Positions 58,209-64,000 of a stretch of DNA of 64,000 nt are shown piece by piece. Origin of the DNA: Micromonospora avicenniae (GTDB taxonomy: Bacteria > Actinomycetota > Actinomycetes > Mycobacteriales > Micromonosporaceae); contig NZ_FTNF01000005.1 in assembly GCF_900156065.1 (NCBI RefSeq), positions 62,001 to 126,000 on the forward strand, written 5' to 3'. Numbering within the stretch: the stretch's first letter is position 1; the number at the start of each line of letters is the position of its first letter. Both the position numbers and the translations under genes were made by a program. The notes beneath the pieces were generated by a model. It was not told the origin of the DNA. It did not search any database and saw only the letters and a list, made by a program, of their open reading frames with translations.

Positions 58209-58610
58209 TCAGCTTCCGGGTCGGCCGTCGTACCGGCCGGCGGAGTCGGTGAGCTGCCAGAAGTCGGCAGGCAGCTGGGTGACGACGTCGTCGTACGCCC
58301 CGGGTGGGATCGCCTCGCGCAGCGTGTCGAAGACCGCGCGTACGCCGTCCCGGGCCGTCGAGCCGTCCACCTCGGCCCGCCCGCTGACCTGGTTGATGAA
58401 GGAGTCGAAGCTGAATCGCCCGGTTTCACCGGCGGGGCCGTGAGCGTACCCCTGCAGCTCCTCCGGTAGTTGGGCGGCGAGGTCCTTGGCCTCTCCGCTC
58501 TCGATCCGCTCGGCCAGCGTGGTGAGCGTGGCCCGCGTGATGGCGGTCGCCTGCTCGGGCGAGGTCCGCAGCCGTTTCGCCACGGAGTCGATGAACTCGT
58601 TGTTCTGCAC
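58209..58610 (-). CDS. DUF2267-family protein
   Basis: A 133-residue helical protein made of two similar halves (NNEFIDSVAKRLRTSPEQATAITRATLTTLAERI split; and FSFDSFINQVSGRAEVD with VRAVFDTLREAIPPGAYDDVVTQLPADFWQL), the DUF2267 layout. The C-terminal half ends QLPADFWQLTDSAGR as in the family. Function unknown; members often sit among stress/redox genes. GTG start with AAGGG eight bases upstream. Confidence 0.9.
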   Translation of the reverse strand: MQNNEFIDSVAKRLRTSPEQATAITRATLTTLAERIESGEAKDLAAQLPEELQGYAHGPAGETGRFSFDSFINQVSGRAEVDGSTARDGVRAVFDTLREAIPPGAYDDVVTQLPADFWQLTDSAGRYDGRPGS

Positions 58611-58718
58611 CTTCGCCGCCCTTCTCTGGCACGGACAGCGGCGTCTACCCGCGTGCCGGGGGCGGCAAACCGCTGGGCGGGCGGCCGCCGCCGCACGTTC
58701 AAGGCCCGGCGGTGGCGG

Positions 58719-59942
58719 TCAGACCGCGCCGTCGGTACGCCGTACGGCCATGACGGCGACATCGTCGGTGGCTTCCTCCTCGCCCAGCAGCGTGGCCATC
58801 GCCGTACTGCACATCGCGTCGGCCGGCTGGTAGGTCAGCGACCGGAGCAGCAGATCGATTCCCACGTCGAGCGGACGGGTGCGCCGTTCGATGAGCCCGT
58901 CGGTGTAGAGGAAGAGGCAGCCACCGGGCGCCAGTTCGGTGTGGATGCTGTGCCGGGGAGCACCGGGGTGCGCGCCGAGCGGAAGGTCCGGTTCGACCGG
59001 GATGAGCCGGGTGCCCTCGCCCGGCTCGGCGACGAGCGGGGGCAGGTGCCCGGCGCTGGAGACGGTGAGGCTCTGGAGCGCGGGGTCCAGGACGGCGTAG
59101 ATCGCGGTGGCCATGGCGCCCGGCTCGAAGAGCTGCACCTTACGGTCGAGGCGGGTGAGTACGTCGGCCGGTTCGTCGCTCTCCAGCGCGTAGGCCCGCA
59201 GCGCGCTGCGGATGCGACCCATGACGACGGCCGCGCGCAGGCCGTTGCCGGCGACGTCGCCGATGGCGACCCCGACGTGCCCGGACGGCAGCGGGAACAG
59301 GTCGTACCAGTCGCCGCCGACCCCGACCGCGGTGCCGGGGACGTAGCGTGCGGCCACGTCGAGGCCGGGCACCGCCCGCGGGCGGGCGGGCAGCAGGCTG
59401 CGTTGCAGGGCCACCGCGGCGGCCCGGTCGAGCCGCGACAGCCGGGCCTGGGTGGCCAGGCTGGCCCGGTCGGCCACCAGCCGGAGCAGCTCGACGTCGT
59501 CGGTGGTGAACCGTCGCGGGGTAAGCGTGCCGACGTGCAGGACGCCGATGACCTGGGAACCGTTGAGCATCGGCACGCCCAGGACGGAGGCCACCCCGCG
59601 GGTCAGCAGGATCGGATTGACGACGTTGGTCCGGTCGACGTGCTCGATCATGATCGGCTCGCCGCGGGCCGCGACCGAGCCGGCGAAACCGCGACCGACG
59701 GGCAGCCGTACGCCCTGGCGGACCTCCTGCTCCAGGCCGCTCGCCGCGGTGGCGACCAGTTCCTCGCCGTTGGGGTCGACCAGCAGGATCGCAGCCGTGT
59801 CGGCCTGGAGCAGGTCGCGGGTGCGATCCAGTAGCTCGTCGAGCAGGTCCTCGAGGCCGAGCTGGGAGAGTGCGGCGTCGGTCACCGCCTGCAGTCGCCG
59901 GAGCTTCTCCTCGCTGCCGGCGTGCGAGGTGTCGCTGCTCAT
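58719..59942 (-). CDS. GAF-domain PP2C/SpoIIE-type serine phosphatase
   Basis: A 407-residue protein: GAF sensor domain (about 15-165) then a SpoIIE/RsbU-type PPM phosphatase (about 180-400) with VGGDWYDLFPLPSGHVGVAIGDVAGNG and DGLIERRTRPLD metal-binding motifs. It dephosphorylates anti-sigma-factor antagonists, here presumably the STAS protein whose gene lies 81 bases upstream on the same strand. ATG at 59942 chosen (GAGGA ten bases upstream); a GTG three codons earlier is possible. Confidence 0.93.
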   Translation of the reverse strand: MSSDTSHAGSEEKLRRLQAVTDAALSQLGLEDLLDELLDRTRDLLQADTAAILLVDPNGEELVATAASGLEQEVRQGVRLPVGRGFAGSVAARGEPIMIEHVDRTNVVNPILLTRGVASVLGVPMLNGSQVIGVLHVGTLTPRRFTTDDVELLRLVADRASLATQARLSRLDRAAAVALQRSLLPARPRAVPGLDVAARYVPGTAVGVGGDWYDLFPLPSGHVGVAIGDVAGNGLRAAVVMGRIRSALRAYALESDEPADVLTRLDRKVQLFEPGAMATAIYAVLDPALQSLTVSSAGHLPPLVAEPGEGTRLIPVEPDLPLGAHPGAPRHSIHTELAPGGCLFLYTDGLIERRTRPLDVGIDLLLRSLTYQPADAMCSTAMATLLGEEEATDDVAVMAVRRTDGAV

Positions 59943-60023
59943 CAGCGTCACTTCCTCACCGGGGTCCGGCCTGCCTGCCGGGGTCCGATCGTACCGGGTG
60001 TGTTGCCCGCCGCCGCAACGCGA

Positions 60024-60341
60024 CTACCCGCCCGCCGGCGTGGAGAGGTGGTCCCACACCCCCGTCAACCGCAGGAGTTGCCGGACCATGCCCTGCGCGT
60101 TCGTCACGTGGTACGGCTTGCGGTGGTCGTCGGCGAGTCGGCGTCCTCTGAGCAGGGCGTTGATCCCGGCCGAGTCGAGGAAGGTCACCTCGGTGAGGTC
60201 GACGGTGACCGCCGAGGCGGTGCTGGCGATGGCCACCTCGATCTCGTGTTGCAGGTCGGCGGCGGTGGAGAGGTCGATCTCACCCCGTGCGGACACCGTG
60301 ACGCCGTCGGGGTCAGGAAGGTCGGGGTTCGACACCGGCAC
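60024..60341 (-). CDS. STAS-domain anti-sigma factor antagonist
   Basis: A 105-residue SpoIIAA/RsbV-like protein: ARGEIDLSTAADLQHEI, then VTVDLTEVTFLDSAGINALL with the phosphorylatable serine (DSAG). In partner switching, the unphosphorylated form sequesters an anti-sigma kinase. GTG at 60341 chosen because GAGGAGAAGGG lies immediately upstream; a longer frame to 60404 exists. It is co-directional with the SpoIIE-type phosphatase and divergent from the ATPase-type kinase gene. Confidence 0.92.
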   Translation of the reverse strand: MPVSNPDLPDPDGVTVSARGEIDLSTAADLQHEIEVAIASTASAVTVDLTEVTFLDSAGINALLRGRRLADDHRKPYHVTNAQGMVRQLLRLTGVWDHLSTPAGG

Positions 60342-60461
60342 GCCCTTCTCCTCTCGCCTCCCGGACTGGGGGAACGTGCCGACTTTATAGTGAGTCACCG
60401 GCATAGTGACGCCTCGGGCGAGGATCGCCGGTGGTGGTTAGGCTCCGGCGGTGAGGACCTT

Positions 60462-60884
60462 GTGGATGTGACATCAGCCGACCAGCCGGATTCGCGTCCG
60501 GCGGTGGCCACGGTACGCGGTGTCACGGCGCCCGGCGTCGCGGCCGTCCGGCACCGGGTGACCGACGCGGCGGTGAGCGCCGGCCTGGACTCCGACAGCA
60601 CGGAACAGTTCACCATCGCCGTCAACGAGGTGGTGATCAACGCGATCCAGCACGGTGGAGGCACTGCCGACGTCACCATCGAGGTCGGCCTGGGCGCGGT
60701 GGCGGTCACCGTACGCGATCATGGTGGCGGGATGTCCGCCGATGTCTCTCCGCGCCTGCCCTCGCCGCAGACGCTCGGCGGCCGGGGGCTCTGGCTGGTG
60801 CAGCGGCTCTGTACGGACGTCACCATCGATACCTCCGGCGAGGGTACGGTCGTCACGCTGAGTGCCTTCGCGACCCCGAGGTGA
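60462..60884 (+). CDS. HATPase-type anti-sigma serine kinase (RsbW/SpoIIAB-like)
   Basis: A 140-residue HATPase_c_2 protein. N-box NEVVINAIQHGG, G1 box VRDHGGGMS and G2 box GGRGLWLVQRLCTDVTID are present. Phosphorylates the STAS antagonist and binds a sigma factor; no sigma gene is in the window. The start is uncertain: GTG 60462 is five bases after GAGG; GTG 60468 is an alternative. TAGGCT (60439-60444) upstream would start the transcript at about 60451. Confidence 0.9.
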   Translation: MDVTSADQPDSRPAVATVRGVTAPGVAAVRHRVTDAAVSAGLDSDSTEQFTIAVNEVVINAIQHGGGTADVTIEVGLGAVAVTVRDHGGGMSADVSPRLPSPQTLGGRGLWLVQRLCTDVTIDTSGEGTVVTLSAFATPR

Positions 60885-60905
60885 CCGACGATCCGCGACC
60901 CTAGA

Positions 60906-60940
60906 GGGTCCCGCGGCGCGGTGCCGGCGCCACGGGACCC
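60906..60940. terminator. bidirectional terminator between convergent kinase and efflux genes
   Basis: GGGTCCCG (60906-60913) with CGGGACCC (60933-60940), and inside it GGCGC with GCGCC, separated by one C-A mismatch; 7-base loop. It lies 22 bases after one stop and 18 before the other. Confidence 0.75.
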
Positions 60941-60957
60941 CGTCCCGACGGGGGTCG

Positions 60958-62544
60958 TCAGTGGGACATGGCGGCCGCCTGGGCAGCCTCCTCCTGGGCC
61001 CGCCGCTCGTCACCACTGAGGGTGTGCAGCGGCTTCTCCTTGATGAACAGAACCACGACCATCGCGAGCAGGGCCAGCGGCGCGCCGATCAGGAACAGGT
61101 CGGCCGTGGCGATGCCGTAGACGTCCTGCACGATCCGCAGCACCGGCTCGGGCAGTTTGGTGAGGTCGGGGACCTCGTTGGTCGAGCCCCCGCCGGCTGC
61201 GGCCGGCCCCAGCTTCTCGGACATCAGGGTGGTGATCCGGTTGGCGAGCACGGCGCCGAGCGCGCTGACACCGATGGCGCCGCCCATGCTGCGGAAGAAC
61301 GTCAGCACGGAGGTGGCCGCGCCGAGTTCCTGGGCCGGAACGTCGTTCTGGGCCGCCAGCACCAGGTTCTGCATGAGCATGCCGACGCCGATGCCGAGCA
61401 CGGCCATGTAGATCGACAGGACGACGACGCTGGTCCGCGCGTCGATGGTGCCGAGCAGGACCATGCCGGCGGTCATGGTCGCACCACCGGCGACGAGGAA
61501 CATCTTCCAGCGCCCGTACTTGGTGATGAGTTGACCGGCGATCGTCGACGAGACGAGCAGACCGAAGATCATCGGAAGGCTCATCAGACCGGCCACGGTC
61601 GGCGACTTGCCGAGCGAGATCTGGAAGTACTGCGACAGGAAGACCGTGCCGCCGAACATCGCCACGCCGACGAGGACGCTGGCGATCGTGGCCAGCGAGA
61701 CGGTCCGGCTCCGGAAGATCCTCAACGGGATGATCGGCTCGGCGGCCCGGGACTCCACGAACACCGCCACGGCCAGCAGGACGACGCCGCCGGCGACCAT
61801 CAGTGCGGTCCAGCCGGACGCCCAGGCGAACTTGTTGCCGGCCAGGGACGACCAGATCAGCAGCAGCGAGACGCCGGTCGTGATCAGGAGTGCGCCGAGC
61901 CAGTCGATGCGTACCTTGCGCCGGGTGACCGGCAGGTGCAGCGTCCGCTGGAGCAGGAAGATCGACAGCAGGGTGAACGGGACGCCGATCAGGAAGCACC
62001 AGCGCCAGCCGAGCCAGGAGGTGTCGACCAGGACGCCGCCGATCAGCGGTCCGGCGATGGTGCCGACGCCGAAGACGGCGCCGAAGATGCCGGCGTACCG
62101 GCCGAGCTCCCGCGGCGGGATCATGGCCGCCATGACGATCGTGGCCAGGGCGGTCATGCCGCCCGCGCCGACGCCCTGGACGATCCGGCTGATCAGCAGC
62201 ACCTCGACGTTCGGAGTGAAGCCGGCGATCAGCGAGCCGATCACGAAGAGCGCCAGGGACGACTGGATGAGCAGCTTCTTGCTGAAGAGGTCGGCCAGCT
62301 TGCCCCAGAGCGGCACGGTCGCCGTCATGGCCAGCAGTTCGGTGGTGACGATCCAGGTGTAGACCGTCTGGCTGCCGTGCAGGTCGGCGATGATGCGCGG
62401 CAGCGCGTTCGCCACGACAGTGGACGCGAGGATCGACACGAACATGCCGACCATCAGTCCGGAGAGGGCCTGCAGGACCTCCCGTGGGGACATGCGTGCC
62501 GGGGCGGCCTCGACCGCGTCGATGGGCGCGGTGGGTGCGGACAT
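60958..62544 (-). CDS. DHA2-family (EmrB/QacA-like) MFS multidrug efflux transporter
   Basis: A 528-residue 14-helix exporter. Motif A WGKLADLFSKKLL and motif C GTIAGPLIGGVLVD are the same as in the paralog at 24269; the two are clearly related by eye over their whole length, as are their N-terminal (LQALSGLMVGMFVSILASTVVANALPRI) halves. AAGGAA precedes the ATG. Lies 37 bases downstream of a TetR gene on the same strand, so repressor and pump form one operon. Confidence 0.94.
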   Translation of the reverse strand: MSAPTAPIDAVEAAPARMSPREVLQALSGLMVGMFVSILASTVVANALPRIIADLHGSQTVYTWIVTTELLAMTATVPLWGKLADLFSKKLLIQSSLALFVIGSLIAGFTPNVEVLLISRIVQGVGAGGMTALATIVMAAMIPPRELGRYAGIFGAVFGVGTIAGPLIGGVLVDTSWLGWRWCFLIGVPFTLLSIFLLQRTLHLPVTRRKVRIDWLGALLITTGVSLLLIWSSLAGNKFAWASGWTALMVAGGVVLLAVAVFVESRAAEPIIPLRIFRSRTVSLATIASVLVGVAMFGGTVFLSQYFQISLGKSPTVAGLMSLPMIFGLLVSSTIAGQLITKYGRWKMFLVAGGATMTAGMVLLGTIDARTSVVVLSIYMAVLGIGVGMLMQNLVLAAQNDVPAQELGAATSVLTFFRSMGGAIGVSALGAVLANRITTLMSEKLGPAAAGGGSTNEVPDLTKLPEPVLRIVQDVYGIATADLFLIGAPLALLAMVVVLFIKEKPLHTLSGDERRAQEEAAQAAAMSH

Positions 62545-62581
62545 CGGGTTCCTTAACTTGTCGGTACGGAAGGGATGGGAG

Positions 62582-63205
62582 TCAGGGGGCCGGCTGCGGA
62601 TCCGGCAGGCCGGCGGCGAGCGTCTCGAACGCCTCGTCCACCAGGTCGGACAAGGAGCGGGCCCCGTCGCCGGCGGCCCAGCGGAGCATGGCCGACCGGA
62701 AAGCGGCGCCGGTTACGGCCGCGAGCAGGGCCGGAAAATGATGATCAGGAGGTACGCCGACGCGGTCGGCGACCAGTTCCGTCATCGTCCGTTCCGTTTC
62801 GACGCCGGCGGCGACCAGGCGCGGCAGCAGGGCGGGATTCCGCTCGATGACCACCATCCGCAGCAGCCAGCGCTCGCGGTCGGCCTGCATCCGGTCGATC
62901 ATCTCGCCGAGGGCCGAGCGTACGGCCGCGAGGGCGGGCACCTCCGGCGGTACCTGGGCCAGCCGGGTCAGGAAGCGGGCACTGTCGACGGAGTGGTCGG
63001 CGACGAGGGCGTCGTCCTTGCACGGGAAGTAGTTGAAGAACGTCCTGGAGGAGACGTCCGCCGCCGCGCTGATCTCCTCGACCGTCACGTTCTCGAGCCC
63101 GCGTTCGGCGACCAGGTGCAGCGCCGCGGTGGCCAGCGCGTCGCGGGTCTGCTGCTTCTTGCGGTCCCGTAGTCCGACGGTCTGCGCAGCGGGATGGGCG
63201 GTCAC
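62582..63205 (-). CDS. TetR-family transcriptional regulator
   Basis: A 207-residue repressor: VTVEEISAAADVSSRTFFNYFPCKDDALVADH (about 40-71) is the DNA-binding segment, closely like that of the TetR at 23120 (VSRRTFSNYFSGKEEAI). The GTG at 63205 follows TAGGTT by six bases with TTGCCG 17 bases further up, so the mRNA is leaderless. It represses itself and the DHA2 pump gene, probably through the GAAAGTT repeats that flank its promoter. Confidence 0.93.
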   Translation of the reverse strand: MTAHPAAQTVGLRDRKKQQTRDALATAALHLVAERGLENVTVEEISAAADVSSRTFFNYFPCKDDALVADHSVDSARFLTRLAQVPPEVPALAAVRSALGEMIDRMQADRERWLLRMVVIERNPALLPRLVAAGVETERTMTELVADRVGVPPDHHFPALLAAVTGAAFRSAMLRWAAGDGARSLSDLVDEAFETLAAGLPDPQPAP

Positions 63206-63211
63206 CCGAAC

Positions 63212-63248
63212 AACCTAGGGAGAACTTTCAGGTCCGGCAAACTTTCGC
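63212..63248 (-). promoter_or_regulatory. leaderless promoter and GAAAGTT repeats of the TetR-efflux operon
   Basis: Minus-strand TTGCCG (63240-63235), 17-base spacer, TAGGTT (63217-63212), then six bases to the GTG. GAAAGTTT and GAAAGTTC occur as direct repeats on either side of the -35 box. Confidence 0.6.
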
Positions 63249-63277
63249 GGTGTGAAGTGAGATGGCTAACGCCCCCG

Positions 63278-64000
63278 TCACCTCTGGCCCGGCGTACCAG
63301 GCCGGTGCGTCTGCACGGCGATGGTCAAGAACTGCCGCACCAGGCGGCTGCGGCTGTCCGCGGCCCACGCGAGGCAGATCCGGTTGGGGCCGATGTCGTG
63401 TACGGCGCTGTGCGTGACGTCCGGCCGGCTGTAGAAGAGAGCCGTGGACAGTGGCAGCACGATGATGCCGCGCCCGGCCGCCACGTACTCCAGCTTCTCC
63501 TCCACGGTCAGCGCCGGCACCTCGGTGGCGCGCCAGGCACCCCGCCCGCGGGGGTCGTCCCGCCACTCCGGGACCACAGCCGGGTTCTGCAGGAGATGCT
63601 CGTCCCCGAGTTCCTCGATGCTGACCCGTGGCCGGCCGGCCAGCGGATGGTCGGCGGCGACCACGACCACCCGGGCCTCCTCGAACAGTGGCTCCAGGGC
63701 CAGGTCGCGCTCGTCGATCGGAAGCCGGACGTATCCGACGTCGACGCGACCGTCACGGATGACCTCGGCCTGGGTGTCCCAGCTGGTGCGGACGACTTCG
63801 ACGTCCAGTCCGGGGTTGGCCTCGCGTAGGGCGCGCACCTCCGCGGTCACGGTGAGGCCGGGCATGAACCCCACGGTGAAGGTGCCGGCACCACCGCGGG
63901 CGGTCGCGGCGATCCGCCGTTGCACGGCGGTCGCCCGGGCCAGCAGCGGACCTGCCTCCTCGCGCAGCTGTTCGCCGGCCGGGGTCAGGTCGGTGCGCCG
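63278..64000 (-). CDS. LysR-family transcriptional regulator, N-terminus outside the window
   Basis: The frame runs from the window edge to a stop at 63278; 240 residues are seen. The end of the HTH wing is at the boundary (RRTDLTPAGEQLREEA), followed by the LysR substrate-binding domain (GTFTVGFMPGLTVTAEVRALREANPGL as start; ADHPLAGRPRVSIEELG; VAAGRGIIVLPLSTALFYSRPDV). The last part is typical of the BenM/CatM-like LysR class. Convergent with nothing; it is tail-to-head with the TetR gene on the same strand. Confidence 0.9.
   Translation of the reverse strand, partial: RRTDLTPAGEQLREEAGPLLARATAVQRRIAATARGGAGTFTVGFMPGLTVTAEVRALREANPGLDVEVVRTSWDTQAEVIRDGRVDVGYVRLPIDERDLALEPLFEEARVVVVAADHPLAGRPRVSIEELGDEHLLQNPAVVPEWRDDPRGRGAWRATEVPALTVEEKLEYVAAGRGIIVLPLSTALFYSRPDVTHSAVHDIGPNRICLAWAADSRSRLVRQFLTIAVQTHRPGTPGQR

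Noticed and set aside
1..64000. CRISPR arrays, tRNA/rRNA genes, insertion sequences, prophage genes
   Set aside because: None seen: no regularly spaced direct repeats, no tRNA-like cloverleaf noticed, no transposase or integrase protein.

Overview
The window comes from a high-GC actinobacterium, most likely Micromonospora or a close relative in the Micromonosporaceae. The reasons are about 70% GC with strong G/C third positions, many TetR/MerR/LysR/LacI regulators, Sec- and Tat-exported hydrolases, a BTAD/AfsR-type regulator next to a DrrAB exporter, and many TANNNT-N6-start leaderless promoters. No rRNA, tRNA, CRISPR array, insertion sequence or prophage was seen. The genus is an inference.

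Region 1 (about 1.0-19.6 kb) is the most coherent unit and looks like a sugar-scavenging regulon. An FGGY kinase and a fucose/arabinose-isomerase-like protein (overlapping start/stop) are followed by a LacI repressor. A divergent pair of operons comes next: one carries a CobW/COG0523 GTPase and a Tat-exported GH116 enzyme; the other carries a secreted GH172 (DUF2961) enzyme, a ribose-type ABC importer (ATPase, permease, lipoprotein) and a secreted GH43/GH32-like hydrolase. Four copies of one LacI-type half-palindrome (GAGAAATCGWTT-like) lie in front of exactly these three transcription units. GH172 plus GH116, D-arabinose/L-fucose-type isomerase, a pentulose-type kinase and no fuculose-phosphate aldolase point to D-arabinose. 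The locus may therefore dismantle D-arabinan, as in mycobacterial or corynebacterial arabinogalactan and lipoarabinomannan, and feed D-ribulose-5-phosphate to the pentose phosphate pathway. That substrate is inference; the shared operator is seen directly.

Region 2 (19.7-27.3 kb) holds a membrane-anchored secreted protein, a short-chain dehydrogenase, two LtrA-like membrane proteins and a TetR/MarR-DHA2 efflux cassette around a perfect operator palindrome. Region 3 (27.4-36.2 kb) has a secreted M64 peptidase, a decayed metallo-beta-lactamase fragment, a TetR regulator, glucose-6-phosphate dehydrogenase, a large M14 carboxypeptidase and an FkbM methyltransferase. Region 4 (36.3-46 kb) has a rifampin-phosphotransferase/PEP-synthase-like protein, a TetR, a DrrAB exporter under a large BTAD-NB-ARC-TPR regulator, and a FUSC membrane protein.

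Region 5 (46-54.6 kb) has a Gfo/Idh/MocA oxidoreductase, two proteins of unknown function, a small HTH protein with matching operators at both ends of its gene followed by an MFS transporter, LysR, SDR, MerR and an antibiotic-biosynthesis-monooxygenase-type protein. Region 6 (54.7-64 kb) has a two-gene cell-wall-lytic operon (M23 peptidase; transglycosylase-like plus amidase), a DksA/TraR zinc-finger protein with an intrinsic terminator in its leader, DUF2267, a SpoIIE-type phosphatase/STAS/anti-sigma-kinase partner-switching set, a TetR-MFS efflux pair and the start-truncated end of a LysR gene.
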